From IMG/VR virus record IMGVR_UViG_3300009159_000094, positions 1 to 50,586 of that record: DNA of 50,586 bases, one strand, 5' to 3'. The notes under the pieces were generated by a model that saw nothing but the letters and a program-made list of their open reading frames with translations, was not told where the DNA came from and made no database searches. Of the stretch, positions 36,930-44,768 are shown in pieces. This DNA is from a virus. The translations under genes were made by a program, and so were the position numbers. Positions within the stretch are counted from its first letter, which is position 1, and each line of letters starts with the position of its first letter.

Positions 36930-36990
36930 AACAGTACAATCAGTAAAATAATTATTATGATGCCACAGAATATAACAGAAGGAAGTCTCA

Positions 36991-37599
36991 TCATTTTTTA
37001 AATAATAAACTACTAGCAACATGCATCACAGCTTGCTCATTAGCAACCTCATCTGGGTCAGGTTTTGATTTCCATCCAACTGAAATTTGTCCAATAAATG
37101 TACCGGGTTCCGCAGGTACACTTATACGACACATATATTTTACGCCTCTTTCAACATAAACGAATCCCATAAAACTTTGAGGTGTTAGGTAATCTTGACA
37201 TGGTACTTTTCCCGACATCATTGAAATCACATCATTATTATTGTCGTAATTTTTAGTCAGTAGACCAACATCTGTGCCATAGTAATCTTTTTCAATTCCA
37301 CCGCTGCGAGTAGTAAAATAAACTAGCTTGCGCGTGTTCAATATTGTATTGACTTGAAATACTGCAATCAATTCTGCTTGACTATATTTCAATATAAAAT
37401 TTGAGGCTTTTTCATATTCTCCGTTCATACGCGGTAATGCTTGTTCGGCACGATAACTTGCCATAAATGCATCTTTTTCAGAATATAAAAACCAACCACC
37501 AAATCCAAATACACATAAAATTATAACCGCAAATAGGCGAAATGGACTCTCGCCTATCCAAGTCAATAAACTAAGAAGTATTTCCTTAGCTTTGTCCAT
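36991..37599 (-). CDS. Membrane-anchored periplasmic protein of unknown function
   Basis: A 202-residue protein from ATG at 37599 (MDKAKEIL); an earlier start at 37626 overlaps the symporter gene more. One membrane segment (FRLFAVIILCVFGFGGWFLY, about 20-40) anchors a roughly 150-residue periplasmic domain with two cysteines (VPCQDYL and YMCRISV). The domain resembles sensor-type periplasmic domains without output module. It lies between symporter and racemase in the operon, so it may gate or sense transport. I do not recognise a family. Confidence 0.65.
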   Translation of the reverse strand: MDKAKEILLSLLTWIGESPFRLFAVIILCVFGFGGWFLYSEKDAFMASYRAEQALPRMNGEYEKASNFILKYSQAELIAVFQVNTILNTRKLVYFTTRSGGIEKDYYGTDVGLLTKNYDNNNDVISMMSGKVPCQDYLTPQSFMGFVYVERGVKYMCRISVPAEPGTFIGQISVGWKSKPDPDEVANEQAVMHVASSLLFKK

Positions 37600-38860
37600 T
37601 GTCGGTTGCTTCTTTGTCACAGACAAATGAGGTTACTGCAATATTGCCATGTACATGACTTGCTGTACGAATCATATCCATTAATGGATCAACTGCAATT
37701 AGCAAAACTAATACAGCTTCACTTGGTAGTTTTAACAAGTCACAAACAACCGCCACGGTTGCAACAGTAAGGATACCTGTTGTACCTGCACTTGCCAAAC
37801 CAGCCAAGATACTACCAAACAATACTACTAACAATCCCACAGCACCCAATGGTGAATCATAAATGTTAGCAATAAACACCGTGGCAATCGCATAATAAAC
37901 AATACTACCAATTCTGTTGACAGTAAAACTTAGCGGAACAGTTAGTTCAACACCACCTTTGTCGAAATGCAATCTATGTAATGCTTCTTGTGCATATGGA
38001 ATACAAGCTAATGAACTACGTGAACTAATAGCAACAATCAATGTTTCTTTAGTTTCTTTAATAACGGTCATCAAACTCAATCCACTACGCATCCATATTA
38101 CTACAGTACCTGCAACAATAACAAGTACTCCACCAACAAACTGTTGAAATACAAAGTCAAACATGGTCATAAAGATGCCCACCCCAACTTTACCAACTTG
38201 ACTGCTAATCATTGCTAACAATGCGAATGGTAAGAAGTAGTTTAGGAACTTAAAGATACTTATACTTGCCTGTTGAACACTCTTTAGTACTTCAACCAAC
38301 ATGCGTTGTCCTTCTGTTTTTAAATGTCCTAGTGCAACACCAAAGATCAAACAGAAGATAACAATCTTCAAACTCTCACCATTGTTAAGTGTGTTGAAAA
38401 TGTTTTCTGGAATAAACTTCTCAGCCATCTTACCAGCACTGATTGGAGGTGCTGTTGGCATTGGCTCATGTAATGTTATATTTAAATCAGTTCCTGTGTC
38501 TTTGTTGTTGACTAATACACCAAACTCAGTCTTCTTTTGTGGAGTCATTTCTGTACCAGTGACTAACACAGTACCAACACCAATGACTGCGGCCAAAAAC
38601 ATACTTCCCACAAAACCAATGATAATTTTCCTTATAAGTGTTTCACTACCTTCTTTTTGTAATAGTCCTATGATACCAACTAGAATAGTTGCCAACAAGA
38701 ATGGTAGCACAACTACTTTTAACAAACTGATATAGATACTACCAATGCTGTCAAGGTTCATGCTAAAGTCAGGGGTATAAACTCCACCAAGAATACCTAA
38801 TACAATTGAACCAAGAATAGTCCATGGACTAGTTAAGAATGTTTTCAAGTGGGAGATCAT
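37586..38860 (-). CDS. DAACS-family dicarboxylate/amino-acid symporter
   Basis: A 424-residue inner-membrane transporter with the DAACS layout: SSRSS (279-283) in hairpin 1, PLSFTVNRIGS in helix 7, AGLASAGTTG (353-362) in hairpin 2 and DPLMDMIRTASHVHGN (391-406) in helix 8. Substrate-contacting Asp395 and Arg398 (GltPh Asp394, Arg397) are kept, so acidic amino acids or dicarboxylates are likely. Cation-site residues are changed: the NMDGT motif reads NRIGS and the last helix-8 Asp is Asn406. It overlaps the binding-protein gene by ATGA. Confidence 0.9.
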   Translation of the reverse strand: MISHLKTFLTSPWTILGSIVLGILGGVYTPDFSMNLDSIGSIYISLLKVVVLPFLLATILVGIIGLLQKEGSETLIRKIIIGFVGSMFLAAVIGVGTVLVTGTEMTPQKKTEFGVLVNNKDTGTDLNITLHEPMPTAPPISAGKMAEKFIPENIFNTLNNGESLKIVIFCLIFGVALGHLKTEGQRMLVEVLKSVQQASISIFKFLNYFLPFALLAMISSQVGKVGVGIFMTMFDFVFQQFVGGVLVIVAGTVVIWMRSGLSLMTVIKETKETLIVAISSRSSLACIPYAQEALHRLHFDKGGVELTVPLSFTVNRIGSIVYYAIATVFIANIYDSPLGAVGLLVVLFGSILAGLASAGTTGILTVATVAVVCDLLKLPSEAVLVLLIAVDPLMDMIRTASHVHGNIAVTSFVCDKEATDNGQS

Positions 38861-39684
38861 TTTTTATCCTTTTTTTCTGCTTTATATCTGTCCATTAACT
38901 TTTTAGTGTCAATGTTGTTGTATTCATTTTTAATAACGTAATTAACCATACTTAGCAATTGAATTGCTTTTGGGTTAACTGCTACGGCAATATAATCCAC
39001 ACTGTCAGAAATTGTAATTGTCTTGGTGCTGATTGCAGCATCTGGCTTTTCAAAACTAATTTTCTTAATTTCAAACTCGTCACGGTAAGCAGCAGCAATA
39101 TCTCCACGTGTAACTCTATCAATGATTACATCCCACTTTTCTTCAGGAAGAAAAGTTGCATTAGGAAAATTAATTCGTGCAAATGTATCATAGCTGGAGT
39201 TTTTGATGAAACTTATTTTTCCATTGAAATCGCGAATCACTTGATATGTTTCTTTACCTTGACTGTTTTGACTGAGCCATAAACGATTAATAATTAAACT
39301 TTGCTTTAGCTTGACATAGGGATCGCTAAATCTAACAACCTGTAATCGAGGACCTGTTACGGACAATTTACTAACCGCAATGTCTGCTCTACCGTCCCTA
39401 ACCTGTTCAACAACCTCAGCAAAACTTTCTGCATCTCGTCTAAACTGTACAGGAACTCCAAGTAATACACCAATTCTTTGTGCAATTTCAACGTCAAGAC
39501 CGTGAATGCTATCTCCTTCTCCCGAAAAGAAAGGAGGAACATCTTTTTTGGTCATTGCCACAATAAGAACATTGGCTTTCTTAATTGTGGCGATATCTGG
39601 TGGTAAAGGAATTGTTGATGTGGGTAACTGTGCATACGTAGCCGTAATGAACAACAAAGCCAACAAAGCAAATAATTTTTTCAT
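38857..39684 (-). CDS. Periplasmic amino-acid-binding protein (SBP family 3)
   Basis: A 275-residue protein with signal peptide MKKLFALLALLFITATYA. GLDVEIAQRIGVLLGVPV, then DGRADIAVSKLSVTGPR and FSDPYVKLKQSLII match family 3 solute-binding proteins of polar/acidic amino acids. No ABC permease or ATPase is near; it is joined to a DAACS symporter instead. First gene of the minus-strand operon. The lack of a lipobox means it is a free periplasmic protein, as expected in a Gram-negative host. Confidence 0.9.
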   Translation of the reverse strand: MKKLFALLALLFITATYAQLPTSTIPLPPDIATIKKANVLIVAMTKKDVPPFFSGEGDSIHGLDVEIAQRIGVLLGVPVQFRRDAESFAEVVEQVRDGRADIAVSKLSVTGPRLQVVRFSDPYVKLKQSLIINRLWLSQNSQGKETYQVIRDFNGKISFIKNSSYDTFARINFPNATFLPEEKWDVIIDRVTRGDIAAAYRDEFEIKKISFEKPDAAISTKTITISDSVDYIAVAVNPKAIQLLSMVNYVIKNEYNNIDTKKLMDRYKAEKKDKK

Positions 39685-39698
39685 TGTAAATTTCCATT

Positions 39699-39726
39699 AA
39701 ATTTGATAAATTTGATAACATTATCA
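39699..39726 (-). promoter_or_regulatory. Operator-like elements upstream of the amino-acid operon
   Basis: Two tandem AAATTTGAT repeats (39699-39716) adjoin a perfect palindrome TGATAA-CA-TTATCA (39713-39726), in the leader between the possible promoter and the binding-protein ATG at 39684. They could bind a regulator. Confidence 0.35.
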
Positions 39727-39734
39727 TATTTTAG

Positions 39735-39742
39735 TATTTATA
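39735..39742 (-). promoter_or_regulatory. Possible T4-type late promoter on the minus strand
   Basis: TATAAATA read on the minus strand, 51 nt upstream of the binding-protein ATG. No good sigma70 promoter is visible for this operon. Chance matches are expected at a few per window. Confidence 0.3.
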
Positions 39743-39785
39743 TTCTAAATACTTGACTAAAAATGTTGAGAACTTTTTTCTTATA

Positions 39786-39813
39786 TTGACATTCTTGCAA
39801 ATTTCTGTATAAT
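39786..39813 (+). promoter_or_regulatory. Sigma70-type promoter, family B
   Basis: TTGACA (39786-39791), 16-nt spacer, TATAAT (39808-39813), then AGGTACTGTTGATTGATTG. Starts the + strand run to the right of the minus-strand operon. Confidence 0.85.
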
Positions 39814-39845
39814 AGGTACTGTTGATTGATTGAAAAGGTGCTGAT

Positions 39846-40049
39846 ATGTCTTGGAATTTAGAAGGTAAAAAAGTTTCGGGTAAATATTTGGATGAATTTG
39901 TGTTCATCGGTACAGTAGTTGAAAGCCGTGTTAAGTATGGCGGAAAAGTATCTAACACAATAGTATTAGATATTCCTGTTACTGTGTTTGGTGAAGTTAG
40001 AACTAAATTTCTGATGGATTCCGACCAAATTAGTCAAGTATTCGCTTGA
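39846..40049 (+). CDS. Conserved small phage protein (LEGKKVSGKYL type)
   Basis: A 67-residue protein with WNLEGKKVSGKYLDEF, then VESRVKYGGKVSNTIVLD. The pattern (VxxxYLxxFxxxGxVxxSRVKYGGxVxHTVVLD) is common in environmental phages and looks like a small beta-barrel. AAGG precedes the ATG. Function unknown. Confidence 0.6.
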   Translation: MSWNLEGKKVSGKYLDEFVFIGTVVESRVKYGGKVSNTIVLDIPVTVFGEVRTKFLMDSDQISQVFA

Positions 40050-40074
40050 CAATGTTGCCTGCCTATGATACAAT
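40046..40074 (+). promoter_or_regulatory. Sigma70-type promoter, family B
   Basis: TTGACA (40046-40051), 17-nt spacer, TACAAT (40069-40074), then AGGTCTTGTTGATTGATTG. The -35 box overlaps the stop codon of the preceding gene. Confidence 0.8.
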
Positions 40075-40106
40075 AGGTCTTGTTGATTGATTGAAAAGGA
40101 TTTAAA

Positions 40107-40517
40107 ATGGCTTATATGAACCAAGAACGCAAAGCTAAAATTAAAGCGATGCTGGACAAAAACCTCAAAGGCACCGGCGTTAAATTTTCGTTGCGTTGCA
40201 CCTCTCTTTCTATTACTTGTACAATTAAATCAGCACCAATTGATTTGATTGCTAATAGTAATGAAACTTGCTCCAAAGATTCCTATCAAGTAGCCCGTGG
40301 GTTTAAACCAAATACGACTGCATATGAACAAGTAAATCAGTATCATTATAAAGAACATTTTTCTGGTAAATCACTAGATATTATGGACCGAATTGTAAAA
40401 TCAATGTATGCCGCTGATTATTATGATAATTCGGATGCAATGACTGATTATTTTGATACTGCATATTATATAAATATTCAAATTGGTCAATGGGATAAAC
40501 CTTTTATTGTAAAATGA
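40107..40517 (+). CDS. Conserved phage protein (MAYMNQERKAKI type)
   Basis: A 136-residue protein. It opens MAYMNQERKAKIKAML and has TIKSAPIDLI, HYKEHFSGK and a C-terminal YYINIQIGQWDKPF, a family I recall from many phages and plasmids. It could be a small alpha/beta protein with a nucleic-acid role. Function unknown. Confidence 0.65.
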   Translation: MAYMNQERKAKIKAMLDKNLKGTGVKFSLRCTSLSITCTIKSAPIDLIANSNETCSKDSYQVARGFKPNTTAYEQVNQYHYKEHFSGKSLDIMDRIVKSMYAADYYDNSDAMTDYFDTAYYINIQIGQWDKPFIVK

Positions 40518-40636
40518 AAAGATTTATAGTTATTGCCGATAACCAAGTTGTCGGCATCTTTATCGTTTTTGCTTGTGCCGAAATTTATGCCAGAGGCTTA
40601 AAAAACACTTGCATTGAAATTGTAGATATGTTATAA
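40514..40636 (+). CDS. Small protein, 40 residues; its 3' end carries the next promoter
   Basis: Starts by ATGA overlap: MKRFIVIADNQVVGIFIVFA, then CAEIYARGLKN. Its last codons contain the -35 and -10 boxes of the leaderless gene at 40644, so coding and promoter sequence overlap. One hydrophobic stretch. Function unknown. Confidence 0.4.
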   Translation: MKRFIVIADNQVVGIFIVFACAEIYARGLKNTCIEIVDML

Positions 40637-40637
40637 T
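40609..40637 (+). promoter_or_regulatory. Sigma70-type promoter, leaderless type
   Basis: TTGCAT (40609-40614), 17-nt spacer, TATAAT (40632-40637), then GGACTT and the ATG at 40644. The ATG is 6 nt after the -10. Confidence 0.75.
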
Positions 40638-40643
40638 GGACTT

Positions 40644-40778
40644 ATGATGAAAAATATTGAAACACTCCAAGATTTGTATGAAGATTCGCCAGTCTCTCCA
40701 GAGTTGACTGATGCAGAACTATTGGCCATGGCCAAATATTATGGGTATGAGGATGAACCAGAATGTGAGTTTGGATAA
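40644..40778 (+). CDS. Small acidic protein, 44 residues, probable leaderless message
   Basis: MMKNIETLQDLYEDSPVSPE, then AELLAMAKYYGYEDEPE. An acidic, helical peptide. The ATG is 6 nt after the -10 box, with no ribosome site. Its stop overlaps the next ATG. Function unknown. Confidence 0.5.
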   Translation: MMKNIETLQDLYEDSPVSPELTDAELLAMAKYYGYEDEPECEFG

Positions 40779-41068
40779 TGCGTGGAATTTATATACTAAT
40801 GACCAGTGATGGTTTTCGTGTCGCTGGTATGGACAACTATGAAGATTTGTATGAAGGTTATGCATGTGATATGAAACGTTACATCAATACTGAGGTATTA
40901 ACAAAAACTTTTAATGATTGTGTGCCTTTATTAGAACTTGATGCACGTGAAGTAGCAAACAATATGGCAAAAGCCTACCGCGAATTACCTGATGGCATTC
41001 GCACCGTAGTAACCTATCGGAATTATTCTTTTGAGGATTTAAAAAATGGCTCGGCTTCCAAAAATTGA
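40778..41068 (+). CDS. Conserved small phage protein (YILMTSDGFRV type)
   Basis: A 96-residue protein. RGIYILMTSDGFRVAGMDNY, then a helical Ala-rich part and YRNYSFEDL. Translationally coupled to its upstream gene. Function unknown. It overlaps the next gene by 23 bases. Confidence 0.5.
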   Translation: MRGIYILMTSDGFRVAGMDNYEDLYEGYACDMKRYINTEVLTKTFNDCVPLLELDAREVANNMAKAYRELPDGIRTVVTYRNYSFEDLKNGSASKN

Positions 41069-42092
41069 AGAACCAAAATTTGTTGGTGAAATGTCCAATA
41101 TTAATTTGATGAATGCATTAAATTGGTATCATCAAAATTTTGAGAACAAAGATGCCCAAAATTTTATTTTAGAATATGCCAAGAAAAATAAAATTCCTGG
41201 TCGTATTGATACTTCTGGCAGTTATCTAACCCTTGGTTGGATTTGCCGTCTTTTGACTAATGGAAATAACATTGGTGAAAAAGGCAATTTATTTATTACT
41301 AACCAATTAAAACAAGTATTGGTGGCTGAAGTACAGGCACCAACTGTTGTTACTGAAACAGTACCGACAATTTCAATCCAAGAACGTTTGCGTGAAAAGA
41401 TTGGTGAAATTGCCGGAGAGTTAGAAGGCGCCATAGATGAGTATATTGAAAGTGATTTTAAGATTGAAAAATCGCCAATGGCTTTGATGCAAGAAAAAGC
41501 CAAAGGTATGCACGCCGCCAAATTAATTGAAATTTTCAGAAAACGCCGTATAGAATTTGATGAAGTCCTGAATACGGATGACAAACAAATAAAAGAAGGC
41601 TATAGTAATTTCACAAGACCTCAATTGAAAAAATTGATTGCGTATTGTGATAGTATTATTCTGGATGCAATGAAAATTGCAGGCGAAGCAAAGATTAACC
41701 GTAAGCCACGTAAAGTTAAGAAAAAAACACCTGAACAATTGGTGTCTAAAATGCTTTACTTGGATAAATTTGATGAGTTGAAATTGCAGTCGATTCCAGC
41801 TAAACAAATAATTGGTGCTACGCAACTTTGGGTGTACAATACCAAATACAAAAAACTTGGTGCTTATATTGCCGAGGATGCCGGTGGATTTACCGTAAAA
41901 GGTTCCTGTTTGCTTAATTACAGTGAATCAAAATCCGTACAAAAAGCAATACGTAAACCTGCAGAGGTTTTACCTGAAGCCATGAAAGCCGGCAAGATTG
42001 TTCTCCGTAATTTACTTGGCAAACTTACCACCAAAGAATCTTTGTTGGGTGGTCGTATCAATCGAGATACAATACTTCTCCGTGTGCTATAA
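41046..42092 (+). CDS. Large conserved phage protein of unknown function
   Basis: A 348-residue, mostly helical basic protein. The N-terminal part (NLMNALNWYHQNFENKDAQ, then EYAKKNKIPGR) resembles a small folded domain. The middle holds a charged coiled region and a basic patch (INRKPRKVKKKTPEQL). The C-terminal half (QLWVYNTKYKKLGAYIAED, then FTVKGSCLLNYSES) looks like a beta-rich domain. I recall homologues in cyanophage- and pelagiphage-type genomes, without function. The start overlaps the preceding gene. Confidence 0.6.
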   Translation: MARLPKIEEPKFVGEMSNINLMNALNWYHQNFENKDAQNFILEYAKKNKIPGRIDTSGSYLTLGWICRLLTNGNNIGEKGNLFITNQLKQVLVAEVQAPTVVTETVPTISIQERLREKIGEIAGELEGAIDEYIESDFKIEKSPMALMQEKAKGMHAAKLIEIFRKRRIEFDEVLNTDDKQIKEGYSNFTRPQLKKLIAYCDSIILDAMKIAGEAKINRKPRKVKKKTPEQLVSKMLYLDKFDELKLQSIPAKQIIGATQLWVYNTKYKKLGAYIAEDAGGFTVKGSCLLNYSESKSVQKAIRKPAEVLPEAMKAGKIVLRNLLGKLTTKESLLGGRINRDTILLRVL

Positions 42093-42096
42093 TTGC

Positions 42097-42125
42097 CTGC
42101 CTTTTGTAATTGACTATGTTATACT
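42097..42125 (+). promoter_or_regulatory. Sigma70-type promoter, leaderless type
   Basis: CTGCCT (42097-42102), 17-nt spacer, TATACT (42120-42125), then TGAATC and ATG at 42132. The -35 box is poor, but the ATG is again 6 nt after the -10. Confidence 0.55.
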
Positions 42126-42131
42126 TGAATC

Positions 42132-42971
42132 ATGATTATATTTGACTTTAACCAGGTTGTAATTGCCAACCTTATGGAACAAATTGGTTCCAGCAAAACT
42201 CCAGTTGAAGAATCGTTGGTTCGCCACATGGTTCTCAATACTATTCGGGCTAACGTTCGAAAATTCCGCGAATACGGCGAAGTCGTTATTGCATGTGACA
42301 GTAAAAGCTACTGGCGCCGTGAAGTATTTCCTGCCTATAAAGGTTTACGCAAGAAAAACCGTGACGCATCCGGACATGATTGGGCATCCATTTTCGAATG
42401 TATGTCCAAGATTCGTGAAGAATTAAAAGTTAATTCACCATATAAAGTGATTGAAATTTATGGTGCCGAAGCTGATGACATTATTGGTGTGCTTACACAA
42501 ACATACGGTCAACGAGAGAATATTATGATTCTTTCGAGTGATAAAGATTTCGTTCAGCTACAAACTAATCCAAAGGTTTTTCAATATTCTCCAAGTATGA
42601 AAAAGAATATTAAGACAGAGGATGCCGAGAAACAACTTTTCGAATTGATTATTCGTGGAGATAGTGGTGATGGCGTTCCTAATGTATTGTCTCCAGATAA
42701 TTGTCTGATTGAAGGCGTTCGCCAAAAACCTATTACTGAAAAAGCCATGAACAACATCATGGAACAAGTCCGTGGCGAAATGTCAGATACCCTAAAACGT
42801 AATTGGTCGCGCAATAAACAGTTGATTGACCTCTCTTGTATTCCAGAAAGTCTTTCCAAAAATATTATAGATACATACATGGAGACAAAGCCAGCTAATC
42901 GCCAGCAATTTATGAACTATATGATTGCAAACAAGTTGATGAACCTGTTGGCTGTTATTGATGAATTTTAA
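42132..42971 (+). CDS. rnh: RNase H / 5'-3' FEN-type nuclease, T4 Rnh-like
   Basis: A 279-residue nuclease of the FEN/PIN fold. IFDFNQ (Asp5), ACDSKSYWRREVFPAYKG (Asp56), EADDIIGVL, SSDKDFVQL and RGDSGDGVPNVLS give the metal-binding aspartates. It removes RNA primers and flaps from Okazaki fragments in T4. The mRNA is predicted leaderless. Confidence 0.93.
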   Translation: MIIFDFNQVVIANLMEQIGSSKTPVEESLVRHMVLNTIRANVRKFREYGEVVIACDSKSYWRREVFPAYKGLRKKNRDASGHDWASIFECMSKIREELKVNSPYKVIEIYGAEADDIIGVLTQTYGQRENIMILSSDKDFVQLQTNPKVFQYSPSMKKNIKTEDAEKQLFELIIRGDSGDGVPNVLSPDNCLIEGVRQKPITEKAMNNIMEQVRGEMSDTLKRNWSRNKQLIDLSCIPESLSKNIIDTYMETKPANRQQFMNYMIANKLMNLLAVIDEF

Positions 42972-42974
42972 AAT

Positions 42975-43403
42975 ATGAACAACTTAATGTACCACGAGAT
43001 TTTCGAACTCTTTGAAAAAACCGAAAAACGATCTGACAAAATTGAGGTGTTGCGTAAACATGCAAATAATAATTTTGTTCAATTCTTAATTATGGCATTC
43101 AATCCAAATGTAAAATTTGATGTTGAAATTCCTGAATATAAATCATCGGTTGATCCTGCAGGACTAAATGTTCTGTATCTACATAATGAAGTTTCTAAGA
43201 TGTACCGGTTTATTGTGAATCATCCACGCCGGGCAGTAGGATTAACCTCCGAAAAACAAAAGAGTCTTCTAATTTCTGTTTTAGAAGCACTTCATAAAGA
43301 TGAGGCTAATTTAATGATTCGTTGCATTCAAAAAGATTTAAAAATTCCTTTCCTCACAAAGAAACTTATTGGTGAGGCTTTTCCGGATATTGAATTGGAA
43401 TAA
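42975..43403 (+). CDS. DUF6433-like phage protein
   Basis: A 142-residue protein. YHEIFELFEKTEKRSDKIEV, then LRKHANNNFVQFLIMAFNPN and IQKDLKIPFLTKKLIGEAFP match a family (DUF6433-like) of T4-like environmental phages that usually sits next to rnh. Function unknown. It starts 3 bases after rnh. Confidence 0.7.
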   Translation: MNNLMYHEIFELFEKTEKRSDKIEVLRKHANNNFVQFLIMAFNPNVKFDVEIPEYKSSVDPAGLNVLYLHNEVSKMYRFIVNHPRRAVGLTSEKQKSLLISVLEALHKDEANLMIRCIQKDLKIPFLTKKLIGEAFPDIELE

Positions 43404-43408
43404 AATTT

Positions 43409-44122
43409 ATGAAAGTTGCAATAGTAACTCCGACAATAGGAACTAAACATCTTTCTAAATGCATAGAATCGGTAGACAAACAAAGCTACCAAAACTTAAC
43501 GCATTATTTGTTTGTTGATGGAAAAGATTCCTTTAATGCTGTTCTTCAACAGAGTGAAGGTTCAACTAAAACAAAAATAAATTTACTAGAAGAGAATATC
43601 GGTAAAGGCTGGTATGGTCATCGTGTATATGCGGCATGTTCATTTCTGGTGAATGCTGATGCTATCATCTATTTGGACGAAGATAATTGGATTGATGAAA
43701 ACCATGTGCAAGATATGGTTGATGTTTTACAAAAAGGTAATGATTGGGCTTACTCACTAAGGAAAATTTATGATAAAGATGGCAAAATGTTGTGTGAAGA
43801 CAATTGCGAATCTCTGGGAAAATGGCCCGTATTCTTTGATGAAAAAGTCCATCATATTGATACCTCTTGTTTTGCCATTCGGCGTGATATTGCTGTTCGT
43901 ATTGGTCATGCTTGGTACGGTCAGTGGGGAGCTGACCGACAGTTTTATCAAGCAATATCCACCCATTTTCCCAATTACGACTGCACAAAATCACATAGTC
44001 TATGCTATCGTTTAGATGGTAATGATAATTCGGTAAAATTTGAATTTTTCGAATCTGGTAATGCTATACAAGCAACAAAATATTTCGGTAAATTTCCTTG
44101 GTCTAAAATAACAAATATCTAA
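43409..44122 (+). CDS. Glycosyltransferase family 2-like (GT-A)
   Basis: A 237-residue protein. VTPTIGTKHLSKCIESVDKQ, then YLDEDNWI as the D-x-D-type metal site and SCFAIRRDIAVRIG after it are typical GT-A features. It would transfer a sugar from a nucleotide sugar; targets may be phage DNA, the cell surface or virion proteins. It lies between DUF6433 and the ClpP-like gene. The ATG follows a short gap. Confidence 0.78.
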   Translation: MKVAIVTPTIGTKHLSKCIESVDKQSYQNLTHYLFVDGKDSFNAVLQQSEGSTKTKINLLEENIGKGWYGHRVYAACSFLVNADAIIYLDEDNWIDENHVQDMVDVLQKGNDWAYSLRKIYDKDGKMLCEDNCESLGKWPVFFDEKVHHIDTSCFAIRRDIAVRIGHAWYGQWGADRQFYQAISTHFPNYDCTKSHSLCYRLDGNDNSVKFEFFESGNAIQATKYFGKFPWSKITNI

Positions 44123-44124
44123 AT

Positions 44125-44745
44125 ATGATTAAACATATACCATATCGCACAGCAAAAATTCGCAGTAGAGAAGACCTTGTGACAGAAAAAGAAATGATTT
44201 TTAGTATACAAGACCGCATGGAAAATGTTTTCTTGGACAACCATATTCACTTTTTGTATGGTGATATTGTAGAAGAAAACGTTCAGAGAGCTATCGAATG
44301 GATCATTTATGAAAATTCCATGGAATGTAGTAAAGAAACTGTTCTCCAATTGCATGTAAATTCTATTGGCGGTGATCTTTATCAAGCACTCGGTTTAATT
44401 GATGTTATGAGACTAAGTAAAATTCCTATTCGCACCATAGGACTCGGTGCAGTTATGTCCGCAGGCTTTCTTATTTTTGCATCGGGCACTCCTGGACAAA
44501 GATATATTACTAAAAATTGTGGTATCATGTGTCACCAATATTCAGACACATATGAAGGTAAACACCACGATTTAAAATCTTTTACTAAAGAAGCTGAATT
44601 AACAAATAGGCGTATGCTTCAAATTCTTCAAGATGCCAGTGGCATGACAGCTAAAGCCGTCAAAACTAAATTATTATCACCTAGTGACGTTTGGTTAACT
44701 GCGGAAGAATTAGTAAGTTTAGGTGTTGCGGATCAAATTCTTTAA
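44125..44745 (+). CDS. ClpP-like serine protease
   Basis: A 206-residue protein of ClpP fold: IGGDLYQALGLIDVMR is the helix-turn before the active site; the triad is Ser112 in GAVMSAGF, His137 in MCHQYSD and Asp188 in SPSDVWLT. The family unfolds with an ATPase partner, but no phage ClpX/A-like gene is seen here, so it may use host ClpX. In a phage it might process head proteins or host regulators. Length matches ClpP. Confidence 0.88.
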   Translation: MIKHIPYRTAKIRSREDLVTEKEMIFSIQDRMENVFLDNHIHFLYGDIVEENVQRAIEWIIYENSMECSKETVLQLHVNSIGGDLYQALGLIDVMRLSKIPIRTIGLGAVMSAGFLIFASGTPGQRYITKNCGIMCHQYSDTYEGKHHDLKSFTKEAELTNRRMLQILQDASGMTAKAVKTKLLSPSDVWLTAEELVSLGVADQIL

Positions 44746-44768
44746 CGGAGGTTTATTTAAAAACAGAT

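Noticed and set aside
36930-37022. 31-residue N-terminal extension of the racemase
   Set aside because: Aromatic- and Cys-rich sequence not found in racemases; the MKKLGVLGGMG start fits the family.
40469-40476. A TATAAATA inside the 40107 gene
   Set aside because: It lies within conserved codons and the following gene already has other signals; chance matches to this octamer are expected.
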